DNA of 64,000 nt from an uncultured Paludibacter sp. (GCA_937897985.1 CALCBD010000018.1:186001-250000); one strand, 5' to 3'. Shown: positions 1 through 10,501, counted from the first letter of the stretch. The notes: a model not told the origin generated them from the sequence alone. Numbers and translations: made by a program.

Positions 1-645
1 TTAATAAATTCTTTTTAATAAATGCCCTATTTGTGCTACTTTGAATTACTTTATTCTATATTTCAGATATTCAATTAATTAAATTTAAATGAAGTTGGAA
101 GGTGTGTGAATGGAAGGAAACAAATCACATTTAAATGATTCATTGTTAACAGATATCGCCAATGATGATGCAAAATGCTGATCAGTGAAAGCGGGATGAG
201 AAAATTTAATCCTTTACTTTACCGGTCTGAATACCCGATCCGAATATTATTCAGTCCTTCCGGCTTGAGTAAATCAGGAATGAGTACATCTGTAAAAGTT
301 TTTTTGCGTGAACTGTAATAATGCAGCAAAATGAAGATGTTTAATGTAAAACCGGCATAATTAAAACCCGGTTACGACTGAACCGTTTGATAATAATGCC
401 AAATCACCTGATATGTTTTTATCCGGTTTTAAATAACGGCAAAGTTGTATGAATATATTTCAAACTAAATTGAGCCCTGAATGGAAGTAAAGGGATGTTA
501 TGTGATTTATCTTTGCAACTGAAAAAAGTTGTGGGTCTTTTCACTTTAATTTTTGCTCTGACAGTTGAAAAAGGCTCATTTCAGTACTGAAAACATTGGC
601 AACAATGGAAAAACGATATGATAACTTTAAATATATTAATATAGT
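1..645. other. Non-coding leader region before the first SusC gene
   Basis: No credible gene is visible on either strand; only ORFs of about 25 codons or less occur. A perfect Bacteroidetes -7 box (TATCTTTG) lies at 508-515 and a weaker one (TAACTTTA) at 622-629, so a leader of up to about 125 nt may precede the SusC gene. A short inverted repeat (CTGAATA/TATTCAG) lies around 226-254. The 21-bp repeat scaffold found at other promoters in this window is not clear here. Confidence 0.6.
508..515 (+). promoter_or_regulatory. Possible -7 box for the first SusCD operon
   Basis: TATCTTTG matches the Bacteroidetes consensus TAnnTTTG exactly. No good -33 TTG sits 19-21 nt upstream. A second candidate, TAACTTTA at 622-629, is closer to the start codon but has one mismatch. 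Which one drives the operon cannot be decided from sequence. Confidence 0.35.
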
Positions 646-3600
646 ATGAAAACCAGTTCACGTTTCGTAACTTCTTTCTTATTATTAATTTTTTCTGCAA
701 TTGTTTCGGCTCAGACTTACCGGGAAATAAAGGGAAAAGTTATTGATAATAATGGTGAACCATTAATCGGGGTAAGTATTTTGAATAAGAGTTCAAAATC
801 GGGCTCAATAACCGATATAAATGGTAGTTTTTCAATCACTAACGTAAATAAAGGGGATGTTTTAAGTTTTTCCTATGTCGGATATACGCCGCAGGAACTA
901 AAAGTAGTCGATTCAAAAGAAATTAAAATCATCTTACAGGATGAAAATCAAAAGCTTTCCGAATTGGTAGTGGTGGGTTATGGACAGAAGAAGAAAGTGA
1001 CCATGACAGGTGCGGTTGTATCAATCAATACATCTGAGTTACTAAAATCGCCCTCACCCAATGTTGGAAATATCTTAGCCGGAAATCTGAGCGGTGTGTC
1101 TTCGGTTCAGTATTCCGGACAGCCGGGAGCTGATAATCCTGACATATTTGTTCGTGGTATAGGGTCGTTGAGTACAGCCAATTCGAGCCCGCTTATTTTG
1201 GTGGATGGTGTCGAACGCAGCTTTTTCAACCTCGATCCCAATGAAATTGAAAGTGTTAGTGTGCTCAAAGATGCTTCGGCCACAGCAGTATTTGGTGTAC
1301 GTGGAGCAAACGGAGTAATTCTTGTCACTACCCGGCGTGGCGATGAAGGTAGTGCCAAAGTGAGTGCGACTTTTTCGTACGGCTTTCAAACTCCCACCCG
1401 TATGGTTCAGTTTGCTGACGCCAACGAATGGGTTACCTATTACGAGGAAGCGTTGAAAAACGATGGCAGAGCTCCCGTATTCTCTGCCGAAGCAAAAGAT
1501 GCTTTCCGCACCGGCAGTAATCCGCTTATTTATCCCAATGTGGATTGGATGGATATGTTGTTCAGAAAAACAGCACCGCAAAGCCAAACCAATATCAACA
1601 TTAGCGGTGGTACAAAACGTGTACGGTATTTTACTTCTTTAGGTTCATTGTTTCAGGACGGGATGTTCAAAAACTACGATACCCGTTATAACGGAAACTT
1701 TTATTTTAAACGTTATAACTACCGTACCAATTTAGACATTGATTTTACATCCACCACCACGATGAAAATAAATCTTGGCGGACGCATTGAAATCAGAAAT
1801 CAGCCAAGGGTGGACGATCAGACACAGTTGTTTCGTTATATTTACTGGGCAACTCCTATAGCAGGTGCAGGCATTGTTGATGGCAAATGGATCACAAGAA
1901 ACAGTCTGTACATCCCCGTTAATAGTGCGGATGGTTTAAGTTCCTATTACGGAAAAGGTTTTGACAATACTACCCGAAACGATTTAAATATCGATTTTGA
2001 ATTAAAACAAAAGCTGGATTTTGTTACAAAAGGCTTATCGCTGAAGGTGAAGGGAGCCTACAACAGTGTGTACAATCATGCCAAACAGCGCTCAAGTTCC
2101 ATCGAAAGTTATACACCATGGTATAAAAAGGATATCACATGGATAACCGGTACTCCTGCATCCGAAATGAACGATATAGTATTTGTGAAAAATGGTGATG
2201 AAGGAGTTCTTGCTTATGGCGAAAGCTTTTCGAAAGGACGGAACTGGTACAGCGAAGCGAGCATCGATTATGCACGTACTTTCGGCGACCACAATGTAAC
2301 CGCATTGCTGCTTTATAACCAGTCGCGTTCATATTATCCGGTTTCATATACCGAAATTCCCACAGGGTATGTCGGCCTGGTAGGACGTGTAACTTACGAT
2401 TATAAAACACGTTATATGCTTGATATCAATATGGGTTATAACGGATCTGAAAATTTTCCAAACGATCCGAAACTCAGGTTTGGTTTGTTTCCTTCGATTT
2501 CGGGAGGCTGGATTTTGTCGGAAGAAAAATTCATGAAAAATCAGAAGTTGATAAGTTTCCTCAAACTAAGGGCTTCGTATGGTGTGGTGGGTAACGACAA
2601 GGCCAACGATAGTTACCGTTTTCTTTATCTGCCCGACACTTACCTTACTGGTGCCAACGGATATAATTTCGGCGTGAATGTTACTACCAAATTATCGGGT
2701 ATTTCGGAAGGTAAAATAGGAAATCCGGTGATTACCTGGGAGACGTCGTATAAACAAAACTATGGTGTGGATGTGTCATTTTTAAAAAATAAATTGGCCC
2801 TTTCGGCCGACGTGTTTTTCGAACACCGTACCGGAATACTTGCAAGCAAAAAAAGAGATCCGGGATTTTTGGCTATGAATCTACCTGTTCTGAATTTAGG
2901 AATTGTTGATAACAAAGGTACTGAGTTTTCGCTGAAATGGCGTGACAAAATAGGCAAATTAGATTATTTTGTAAATCTGAATGCTTCTTATACGAAAAAC
3001 ATGATTGTATATCAGGATGAAGTTTTATCACCTTATGATTATCAGTGGAGTACAGGAAAACCAGTCGGACAGCAATTTGGAAAAAAATTCATTGGATTTT
3101 ATTACGAAGGAATGACTGACAACGGAAAACCAATTGCAAAGCATGCAGGAACCCTGATGCCGGGCGATGCCGTTTACAGAGATATGAATGGTGATGGTGT
3201 AATCGATGCCAATGATGATGCTGCAATGGGTTATCCTAATTATCCGGCATTGAACGGAGGATTGACATTAGGAGTCAATTACAGTGGATTTTCAATCAGT
3301 ATGCTTTGGGTTGGTGCCACCATGACATCCCGTTTACTCGAAGAAACATTCCGTGTGCCGTTTGGCTCTACTGAAAACCGGTCGTTGATGCAATCGCAAT
3401 ATGATAACCGGTGGACACCCGAAACGGCAGCTACAGCTACACTCCCGCGTGCTTCGTTTGCTGCAAGAGCAAATAATTACGATTTTAATTCGGATTTGTG
3501 GCTCAAGGACGCCAGCTATCTGCGATTGAAAACCATCGAAGTTTCGAAAACATTAAAATCACCCTATTTTAAAAAACTGGGAATTTCCCAGTTCCGCGTT

Positions 3601-3729
3601 TTCGGTAATGCGTATAATGTGTTGACATTTGACTATCTGAAAATAGCCGACCCTGAAACACAAACAAGCAGTCGACCTACTTATCCCACAATGCGTATTA
3701 TGAATCTTGGTTTAAATGTTTCGTTTTAA
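646..3729 (+). CDS. SusC/RagA-family TonB-dependent outer-membrane transporter
   Basis: Outer-membrane channel that imports oligosaccharides with its SusD lid. The 1027-residue protein has a signal peptide (cleavage near residue 22-23, after SAQ), a carboxypeptidase-regulatory-like domain at about 26-100, and the typical VVVGYG segment at 108-113. The plug domain follows, with LVDGVER at 185-191 and the LKDASATAVFG motif near 208. The rest is a long beta-barrel ending in Phe. The SusD partner starts 12 bp downstream. This is the canonical first member of a SusC-SusD-SusC'-SusD' set. The substrate cannot be read from the sequence. The family call is near certain. Confidence 0.96.
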   Translation: MKTSSRFVTSFLLLIFSAIVSAQTYREIKGKVIDNNGEPLIGVSILNKSSKSGSITDINGSFSITNVNKGDVLSFSYVGYTPQELKVVDSKEIKIILQDENQKLSELVVVGYGQKKKVTMTGAVVSINTSELLKSPSPNVGNILAGNLSGVSSVQYSGQPGADNPDIFVRGIGSLSTANSSPLILVDGVERSFFNLDPNEIESVSVLKDASATAVFGVRGANGVILVTTRRGDEGSAKVSATFSYGFQTPTRMVQFADANEWVTYYEEALKNDGRAPVFSAEAKDAFRTGSNPLIYPNVDWMDMLFRKTAPQSQTNINISGGTKRVRYFTSLGSLFQDGMFKNYDTRYNGNFYFKRYNYRTNLDIDFTSTTTMKINLGGRIEIRNQPRVDDQTQLFRYIYWATPIAGAGIVDGKWITRNSLYIPVNSADGLSSYYGKGFDNTTRNDLNIDFELKQKLDFVTKGLSLKVKGAYNSVYNHAKQRSSSIESYTPWYKKDITWITGTPASEMNDIVFVKNGDEGVLAYGESFSKGRNWYSEASIDYARTFGDHNVTALLLYNQSRSYYPVSYTEIPTGYVGLVGRVTYDYKTRYMLDINMGYNGSENFPNDPKLRFGLFPSISGGWILSEEKFMKNQKLISFLKLRASYGVVGNDKANDSYRFLYLPDTYLTGANGYNFGVNVTTKLSGISEGKIGNPVITWETSYKQNYGVDVSFLKNKLALSADVFFEHRTGILASKKRDPGFLAMNLPVLNLGIVDNKGTEFSLKWRDKIGKLDYFVNLNASYTKNMIVYQDEVLSPYDYQWSTGKPVGQQFGKKFIGFYYEGMTDNGKPIAKHAGTLMPGDAVYRDMNGDGVIDANDDAAMGYPNYPALNGGLTLGVNYSGFSISMLWVGATMTSRLLEETFRVPFGSTENRSLMQSQYDNRWTPETAATATLPRASFAARANNYDFNSDLWLKDASYLRLKTIEVSKTLKSPYFKKLGISQFRVFGNAYNVLTFDYLKIADPETQTSSRPTYPTMRIMNLGLNVSF

Positions 3730-3741
3730 TCTTTAATTGAT

Positions 3742-5619
3742 ATGGATATGAAAAAATTAAATAAATTACTGATTGGTATCTTTATTACTGCTATAATAGC
3801 TTCCTGTACCGATGATTTTAAATTCGGGAACAATTTTCTTGACAAAATGCCGGGTGAAGACATTACTATCGATACGGTGTTTTCGAAAGCCGAATTTGCA
3901 CAACAATTTTTGTGGAACAGTTATTCTACCTTGTTTTATGGCTTGAACTGGGATTGGACCGACCGTGGAAATGCCATGAACATGGGTTTGCCCGAATCAC
4001 TTACCGATAATTTTCAAAGTTATCTCACCTGGGATAATGTTAATAAAATGTATTATACCGGAAAATACAATGCTTCGGAGGAAAGTAATCAAACTGTTTA
4101 TAATTACACACTTGAGGGCAGTTGGGTTGGAATCCGGAGTGCATATATATTTATCGAAAATATTGACAGGGTGCCGGACATGGATGAGGCTACCAAAGCA
4201 CGTCTCAAGGGCGAAGCAAAAATGATTATTGCCTGTCATTATGCCGATATGTACCGTCATTTCGGTGGTTTGCCATTGGTTAAAAAAGCATTTACCACAC
4301 AGGACGATTTACAAATTCCACGGGCCACAGCCATGGAAACGCTCAAATTCATTACCAACCTTTGTGACGAAGCTCTTGCTGTTTTACCATGGAAATTACC
4401 TGCCGAAGACGTGGCAAAATGGGACGGTCGTTTCACCGGAGGAGCTGCTCTGGGGTTAAAAATCAGAATGTTACTTTTTGCAGCAAGTCCACTGTTTAAC
4501 GATGATGTTCCGTATTACACTGCAAAAAAATATGAGTCGATTGATAAATTCCATGTTTGGTTCGGTCGTAAAGATCCCGGCATGTGGAATGATGTTGTCA
4601 CTGCCTGTGAGCAGTTTATGCAGCTTAATTCTCAGGATCCTCAGGGAGGATATATGCTGGTGTCAGGCGATTATCGCATGGCTTTCAGACAATCGTACTT
4701 TGCACGTGGCAATTCCGAAATGCTGATTTCAACCCGTATCCGGTACAATGTTCCCGACTACTGGAATGCAAATTATTACTGTTTACAGTCACTGGGCTCG
4801 TATGGTGCCGTAACACCGACCCTCGAATACAGCAATTTATTCCCAATGGCCGATGGTACACCTTTCGACAAAACAATATGGGACAAAGATACGCTTGCAA
4901 TTGCAAAAATTAATGCTCCCGGCGATACTGTATTTCTTGATCCGTTTGCTAACAGAGATCCCCGTCTATACGAAACCTGTTTGGTGAATAATGCTGATTA
5001 TCAGGGTCGAAAAGCTGAGTTGTGGATGAGTGGACGTGAACGTGGCAATCAGCTCGAAGCAGGTGCTGCAGCTACGGGTATAGGCTTATATAAATTTATT
5101 CTGGATAAAACAACTGCCACTTCGATAGGTGCTCCGGCACAATGGCCCTACCTTCGACTGGCCGAAATCTACCTGAGTTATGCTGAAGCTCTTAACGAAG
5201 CCGGTCGTACAAATGATGCTTTTTTCTGGGCCGATCAGGTACGTGCCAGAGTGGGTCTTAAAGGCCTGAAAGATTCATACACCAATAAAGTATGGACCAA
5301 AGAAGCCTTCAGGGAAGAAATTCTGAATGAGCGATCGCGGGAGTTCGGACTTGAAAATGTACGGTTGTTTGATTTGAAGAGATGGAAACGGGAGGACGAT
5401 TTCAGAAAACGGTTGTCCGGTGTTCGCATAAAACGAATCTATCGCAATGGTGCGGTTGTGCCTAACCGATATTCTTATACCAAATTTACTCTATTCAAAC
5501 GTGCCATTCAGGATGGCGAAGGTGGTGTGAAAAACTTTGATCCTAAATGGTATATGGCAGCATTTCCGATAGCTGAGATTTATAAGGATTACGGGTTAAC
5601 TCAAAATCCGGGCTGGTAA
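3742..5619 (+). CDS. SusD/RagB-family glycan-binding lipoprotein
   Basis: Surface lipoprotein that caps the SusC channel and captures glycan. The 625-residue protein begins with a lipoprotein signal (lipobox IIASC, Cys near residue 22). It carries family landmarks: the RLKGEAKMIIACHYADMYRHFGGLPLV region, the YLSYAEALNEAG helix, LNERSREFGLENVRLFDLKRW, and the C-terminal FPIAEIYKDYGLTQNPGW ending. An in-frame ATG two codons downstream (3748) is an equally plausible start. It lies 12 bp after the SusC gene and 30 bp before the next SusC-like gene, so all are probably cotranscribed. Confidence 0.95.
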   Translation: MDMKKLNKLLIGIFITAIIASCTDDFKFGNNFLDKMPGEDITIDTVFSKAEFAQQFLWNSYSTLFYGLNWDWTDRGNAMNMGLPESLTDNFQSYLTWDNVNKMYYTGKYNASEESNQTVYNYTLEGSWVGIRSAYIFIENIDRVPDMDEATKARLKGEAKMIIACHYADMYRHFGGLPLVKKAFTTQDDLQIPRATAMETLKFITNLCDEALAVLPWKLPAEDVAKWDGRFTGGAALGLKIRMLLFAASPLFNDDVPYYTAKKYESIDKFHVWFGRKDPGMWNDVVTACEQFMQLNSQDPQGGYMLVSGDYRMAFRQSYFARGNSEMLISTRIRYNVPDYWNANYYCLQSLGSYGAVTPTLEYSNLFPMADGTPFDKTIWDKDTLAIAKINAPGDTVFLDPFANRDPRLYETCLVNNADYQGRKAELWMSGRERGNQLEAGAAATGIGLYKFILDKTTATSIGAPAQWPYLRLAEIYLSYAEALNEAGRTNDAFFWADQVRARVGLKGLKDSYTNKVWTKEAFREEILNERSREFGLENVRLFDLKRWKREDDFRKRLSGVRIKRIYRNGAVVPNRYSYTKFTLFKRAIQDGEGGVKNFDPKWYMAAFPIAEIYKDYGLTQNPGW

Positions 5620-5649
5620 ATATTGTTAATAAATTAAATTCAAAATATT

Positions 5650-8448
5650 ATGAATAAAAAATATATTTTACCCCGTTTTGCAGCAGCCTTCTTACTTTTA
5701 TTTGCAGGCTGTTTATCGGCACAGGAGCTAAGTTCTGAAAAACAGGATGAAATAGTGGAACAGGGCAACCGGATCACCCAATCCAAAAATGAATCGACCG
5801 CTTCGACTTCGGTGATTACATCAGGCGAAATCATGAAAAGTTCGGCACTGAATACATCAAACAGCCTTTATGGTCTTGGTTTGGGTTTAACGTCACTGCA
5901 AAATGACGGACTCGAATTTCAGGTGAATACAACTTTTACTATTCGCGGAACAGGTAGTTTTTACAACAATAACCCGCTTGTACTTGTGGATGGTTTCGAA
6001 CGACCGTTAAATACGATAACAAAGGAAGAAATTGAATCCATTACCATTTTAAAAGATGCTGCTTCACTGGCTTTATATGGTTTCAGAGGTTCAAACGGTG
6101 TCATACTCGTAAAAACCAGGACAGGCGTTATCGGAAAGACGAAAATTGAGGTTTCGTACGACCAGGCTTTTTTGCAAATGCGTAGAAAACCTCAGTTTGC
6201 AGATGCTCAGACGTATGCAAAAGCTGTCAATGAGGCACTTACAAACGATGGAATAAGCACTCTTCGTTATACTGCCAACGAAATTGAAGCATTCAAATCG
6301 GGGAAATTTCCGGATTATTATCCTAACGTTGACTGGATGAACGAAGTTTTGAAGGACAATGCCATTTCAAATATTTACAATATTGGAATCAGCGGAGGAA
6401 CTAAAGTGGTACGATACAATACAGTTATCAATCTGCAAAACCACGACAGTTATATGAAGCCGGAAAATATTGTATCTTCATTTTCTTCACAAAACAAGTA
6501 TTCGAAACTCAATATCCGGACAAATTTAGATGTTCAACTCAGCAAAACCACCAATTTTAGTGTAAAGTTGCTCGGTTTAATTTCCGAAACCAACCGGCCG
6601 GGTACTCAGATTACCGATATTATGCCCCGATTGTTTAATACACCGGCAGCAGCATTTCCCGTTAAAACATCGGGTGCCGAATGGGGTGGGAGCGATACCT
6701 GGACCAATAACCCGGTGGCAATGATTGCAGCCCGTGGTTATGGCAAATCCAATGCCCGTACCTTATTGGCTGACTGGACTCTTTCGCAGGATTTATCGGA
6801 TCTTGTTAAAGGATTAACAGCTGAGCTGAGCGTGGGTTTCGACAATTCAGCTGATTATTGGGAGTCAATGTCGCAAACCTATCGTTATCAGAAAAATACA
6901 GCTCAAATTAGCGCCGACGGTACTTCATTAAGCAATCAGCTTGCTACACTTGTAGGGACTAATTCCAGCCCTAATTACTCAAGTTCGCTCGGAAGTCAGT
7001 GGCGTAGTTTCGGAGCTTTCGGGAAGTTACAATACGAAAGAAAATGGAAAACAATGAGCATGAATTCCCAATTAATGTTTATGCATGATCAGTACATCGG
7101 AAACGGACAATTCTCAACCAGTAACCGTGAACGCATTAGTGCTTATACGCATTTGGGTTTCCGGAATCGCTACTTTATCGATTTATCCCTTACTGCACAG
7201 GGTACAAACCGCCTCGAGCCCGGAAATAATACCGGCCTTTTCCCCGCAGTCAGTTCGGCATGGTTGCTTTCCGGTGAACCGTTTCTGAAGGATATTGAAG
7301 CCATCAATTATTTAAAAATCAGGGCTTCGTACGGAATTGCCGGCAACGATTATACAACTTCAAACGAATTGTTTAAACAGACTTACGGCACAGGTGGTTC
7401 GTATTTCTTTACCGATAATTATACATCCACTGCAGGTATGTCGGAATTACGACTCGCGACTGCTGGCCTGACTTATGAAAAATCACATAAAAGCAATGTT
7501 GGTATCGAAGGAAGGTTCCTGAATTTAATCAGCTTAACTGCCGAAGCATTTTACGACAGACGTACTGATATTTTAGTGAGTACCTCAGGAACAGTTTCGG
7601 GTGTTTTGGGTGCAACTGCTTCTATGTCGAACGATGGAATTATTGACAACAAAGGCATTGAAATAGGATTAAGTGTAAATAACGAACAGGGTGATTTCAA
7701 ATACAATATCGGAGCCGGATTTACCTATACCAGAAGTAATATTGTGAATAGAAATGAAGGATTTGTACCTTACGATTATCTGAAACAAACCGGAAAACCG
7801 GTCAATCAGCTTTTCGGATACGAAGCCATCGGCTATTTTAAAGATGCCGCTGATATTCAGGCAAGTCCCGCACAATTATTATCAACCGTTATGCCGGGCG
7901 ATATCAAATTTAAAGATCAGAACGGTGATAACCGAATCAACGAGATGGATAAAATTGCTTTGGGATACAATACTGTTTGTCCTGAAATGTATTTTTCGGC
8001 AAATATAAGCCTCGAATATAAAGGAGTCGGAATAGATGCAAATTTTCAGGGTGTGGGTAATTACAGTGCAGTACTCAATACAGCAAGTTTGTTCTGGCCT
8101 TTACGAAACAACAACAATATTTCGGAATATTACTACGAAAACAGGTGGACACCCGACCATCAGGATGCACTTTTCCCCCGCCTGACAACGCTACAGAATG
8201 ATAACAACTTCAATGTGAACTCCCTGTGGCTGCGCGACAGGTCGTATCTGAAATTACGTACCTGTGAAATATTTTATAAGCTTCCGAAAAGCATGATTGA
8301 AGGCACTTTTATTTCGAAGGCAAAAATTTATTTAAGAGGTATGAATCTGTTCTCCATTGATAATCTGAAAATTGTCGATCCTGAAGCTTCCGGAACCGTG
8401 TTACCACTATCGGCTTCAATGCACATTGGAGTAAATCTTATATTTTAA
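5650..8448 (+). CDS. Short SusC-like transporter lacking the N-terminal regulatory domain
   Basis: SusC-family outer-membrane transporter of 932 residues, shorter than its neighbour. After the signal peptide (to about residue 25) only some 30 residues precede the plug. The carboxypeptidase-like domain and the VVVGYG segment are both absent. The plug motifs LVDGFER (112-118) and ILKDAASLALYG (about 133-144) are present, as is a full barrel ending in Phe. TonB contact may therefore use a different sequence, or the channel may depend on the canonical SusC upstream; that is inference. The SusD partner follows after 15 bp. The same canonical plus non-canonical arrangement recurs at 44497-54532. 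Confidence 0.93.
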   Translation: MNKKYILPRFAAAFLLLFAGCLSAQELSSEKQDEIVEQGNRITQSKNESTASTSVITSGEIMKSSALNTSNSLYGLGLGLTSLQNDGLEFQVNTTFTIRGTGSFYNNNPLVLVDGFERPLNTITKEEIESITILKDAASLALYGFRGSNGVILVKTRTGVIGKTKIEVSYDQAFLQMRRKPQFADAQTYAKAVNEALTNDGISTLRYTANEIEAFKSGKFPDYYPNVDWMNEVLKDNAISNIYNIGISGGTKVVRYNTVINLQNHDSYMKPENIVSSFSSQNKYSKLNIRTNLDVQLSKTTNFSVKLLGLISETNRPGTQITDIMPRLFNTPAAAFPVKTSGAEWGGSDTWTNNPVAMIAARGYGKSNARTLLADWTLSQDLSDLVKGLTAELSVGFDNSADYWESMSQTYRYQKNTAQISADGTSLSNQLATLVGTNSSPNYSSSLGSQWRSFGAFGKLQYERKWKTMSMNSQLMFMHDQYIGNGQFSTSNRERISAYTHLGFRNRYFIDLSLTAQGTNRLEPGNNTGLFPAVSSAWLLSGEPFLKDIEAINYLKIRASYGIAGNDYTTSNELFKQTYGTGGSYFFTDNYTSTAGMSELRLATAGLTYEKSHKSNVGIEGRFLNLISLTAEAFYDRRTDILVSTSGTVSGVLGATASMSNDGIIDNKGIEIGLSVNNEQGDFKYNIGAGFTYTRSNIVNRNEGFVPYDYLKQTGKPVNQLFGYEAIGYFKDAADIQASPAQLLSTVMPGDIKFKDQNGDNRINEMDKIALGYNTVCPEMYFSANISLEYKGVGIDANFQGVGNYSAVLNTASLFWPLRNNNNISEYYYENRWTPDHQDALFPRLTTLQNDNNFNVNSLWLRDRSYLKLRTCEIFYKLPKSMIEGTFISKAKIYLRGMNLFSIDNLKIVDPEASGTVLPLSASMHIGVNLIF

Positions 8449-8463
8449 AATGTAAAATCAACC

Positions 8464-10167
8464 ATGAAATTCAATGATATGAAAACAAAAATATTTTTAC
8501 TGTTGTGCTTGATTTTGACTGTCAGCTCCTGTACCGATTTTTTGACCTATGATGAGACATCATCATATTCCGAAGATCAGGTTTTTACGGTATATTCCCG
8601 TGCTACACAAATGGCAACTAATATTTACTCCTATCTGGAATCCGATTTCGGAAATGTGAACGATGCAATGCGTGCCTGTGGTACCGATGAGGCTGAATAT
8701 GTTTGGCCGGCTTCGAATGTACACACATTTTACAACGGAACCTGGAGTGCTATCAACACGGTGGATGATAAATGGGCTTTTTACTATAAGGGAATCAGAG
8801 CCGCAAATTTGTTTCTCGAAAAAGGTGCCGGTCAGACTTTTGAAGAAAACAAGTACCAGTCGGGCTATGATAAGGCTATGCTTAAATACAACAATCTACA
8901 ATACGAAGTACGTTTTTTACGGGCATATTTCTATTTCGAATTGCTGAAACGTTATGGTGGTGTACCTTTGATTACCAAAGTACTTACTCCGGACGAAGCA
9001 AATCAGGTCACAAGGGAAAGTTATGATAAAATTTCTCAGTTTATTGTCGACGAATGTACCGAAGTGGCGAAATATCTTCCCAAAGCTTATGATGCAACCT
9101 ACGATCTGGAAACCGGACGCGTGACACGTGCTACAGCTTTGGCTTTGAAATCCAGATGTTTACTTTATGCCGCAAGTAAACTGCATAACCCTGCAAACGA
9201 CACACAAAAATGGGTGGATGCAGCCAAAGCTTCCAAAGAAATTATCGATTCAGCCCTTGTTTACAAAATTAATCAGCTGATTGGTTATGATAAGATACCG
9301 AATAATATTGCCCTGACCGAACTGATTTTTGCCCGTCGCGAAGCTAATTCAGGTACTTTTGAAGCTTTGAATTATCCGATAGGTTTCGAAGGTGGAAAAT
9401 CGGGAACCTGTCCGACACAAAATCTGGTGGATGCGTATGAAATTAAAAAGTCGGGTTCACCGCTGGATGGTACCTACTTTAACTGGAACGATCCGGCTCA
9501 GGTAGCCAATCCTTATGTCAGCCGGGATCCCCGTCTGGGATATACGGTGGTGCTGAATAATACACTCTGGGCTTATGATGAACGTGTGGAAGCCTGGACC
9601 GGAGGCAATAGCGGTTCACCAAAAACAGGTGCCACCCCGACAGGATATTATCTGAAAAAGTATGTGGATAAAAATGTAAGTTTCAAACCGTCGGGTGTTA
9701 ATAATTCACGTCATGTATGGGTGATTTTCCGGTATGCCGAAATTCTGTTAAACTATGCCGAAGCATTGAATGAAGCTTTCCCCACCCCGAATTATAAGGA
9801 CGCTACCTTTACACTTTCGGCTGTGGAAGCTATAAATCTGGTTCGTAAAAGAACCGGTGTGGCACTTGTTGCTATACCCGCTACCATCAATAAAGACGAT
9901 TTCAGAGTAAAAGTACGCAATGAGCGCCGCGTTGAACTTGCCTTCGAAGATCATCGCTTCTGGGATATCCGACGCTGGATGATTGGTCCCGAAACTGTTG
10001 CTATCAAACGTACACGCATCGAAAAGGACCCGGTTTCAGGTGTATTTACTTATTCTACTTACACTACTAACGACAGAATCTGGCAGGACAAAATGTATTA
10101 TTATCCGATTCCGCTTACCGAAATTTATAAAAACGGGAATTTGACCCAAAACCCCGGTTGGGAGTAA
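8464..10167 (+). CDS. SusD/RagB-family glycan-binding lipoprotein
   Basis: SusD-type lipoprotein of 567 residues paired with the short SusC-like gene 15 bp upstream. The signal peptide ends in a lipobox (TVSSC, then TDF). Family landmarks include the LRAYFYFELLKRYGGVPLI helix, RYAEILLNYAEALNEAF, VRNERRVELAFEDHRFWDIRRW, and the end YYPIPLTEIYKNGNLTQNPGWE. An internal ATG at 8479 could be the true start, since it lies closer to the hydrophobic segment. A palindromic element starts 16 bp after the stop and probably marks the operon end. Confidence 0.95.
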   Translation: MKFNDMKTKIFLLLCLILTVSSCTDFLTYDETSSYSEDQVFTVYSRATQMATNIYSYLESDFGNVNDAMRACGTDEAEYVWPASNVHTFYNGTWSAINTVDDKWAFYYKGIRAANLFLEKGAGQTFEENKYQSGYDKAMLKYNNLQYEVRFLRAYFYFELLKRYGGVPLITKVLTPDEANQVTRESYDKISQFIVDECTEVAKYLPKAYDATYDLETGRVTRATALALKSRCLLYAASKLHNPANDTQKWVDAAKASKEIIDSALVYKINQLIGYDKIPNNIALTELIFARREANSGTFEALNYPIGFEGGKSGTCPTQNLVDAYEIKKSGSPLDGTYFNWNDPAQVANPYVSRDPRLGYTVVLNNTLWAYDERVEAWTGGNSGSPKTGATPTGYYLKKYVDKNVSFKPSGVNNSRHVWVIFRYAEILLNYAEALNEAFPTPNYKDATFTLSAVEAINLVRKRTGVALVAIPATINKDDFRVKVRNERRVELAFEDHRFWDIRRWMIGPETVAIKRTRIEKDPVSGVFTYSTYTTNDRIWQDKMYYYPIPLTEIYKNGNLTQNPGWE

Positions 10168-10183
10168 GAAATGAATTAAAAAA

Positions 10184-10362
10184 GGAGTTGTATCAAAAGA
10201 TTATTCTGAACGCAAATTATTCAAATTTACACAAATTTCAGACTCCTGATGTTGGTATTTTGCAGATATACAGATAATTATTATATCCGGAAGTTTGCGA
10301 TAGTTTGCGAACCAACAGTCAGTGCATCTGAATTTGCGTTCATGTTGTTTTGATACACGCTC
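10184..10362. repeat. Palindromic MITE-like element, copy 1
   Basis: A non-coding element of about 179 bp with nested inverted repeats. The outer arms are TGTATCAAAA (10189-10198) and TTTTGATACA (10348-10357). The inner arms are GAACGCAAATT (10208-10218) and AATTTGCGTTC (10331-10341), a perfect 11-bp match. A run of eight T residues follows at 10363-10370, so the folded RNA may end transcription after the SusD gene. The tip GAGCGTGTATCAAAA resembles the tip GAGGCTGTCTCAAAA of the element at 39991, and both have GAACGC/GCGTTC inner arms. No transposase is present. Confidence 0.6.
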
Positions 10363-10373
10363 TTTTTTTTAGT

Positions 10374-10441
10374 ATTGGTCAAATATTCAACTTTTTTGTG
10401 CCTGTAGTAAACCTTTTTTCTTTGAATTGATTGTTTATTTG
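10374..10441 (+). promoter_or_regulatory. Promoter with TTGGTCA-class direct-repeat operator
   Basis: Half-site 1 starts at 10374 (ATTGGTCAAAT) and half-site 2 starts 21 bp later at 10395 (TTTGTGCC). The -7-like box TTTATTTG (10434-10441, one mismatch to TAnnTTTG) starts 39 nt after half-site 2. The layout and the TTGGTCARAT core match the promoters at 14818 and 62791. An alternative -33/-7 pair (TTG 10396-10398, TTTCTTTG 10417-10424) also exists. Confidence 0.5.
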
Positions 10442-10501
10442 CAGTAAAAATTTTTCTGATTTTAATTTATCTCAAAATCTAACAAAATTAAAATTTATAT
10501 T

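Noticed and set aside
377..386. ACTGAACCGT resembling the TTGAACCG half-site upstream of the first SusC gene
   Set aside because: No partner 21 bp away and no -7 box at the required distance.
562..629. Possible direct repeat TTGAAAA/CTGAAAA before the first SusC gene
   Set aside because: The period is 22 bp and the distance to TAACTTTA is about 35 nt, with few matching bases; not the same scaffold.
1075..1587. 170-codon minus-strand ORF inside the first SusC gene
   Set aside because: Antisense to conserved plug-domain coding sequence; no domain features.
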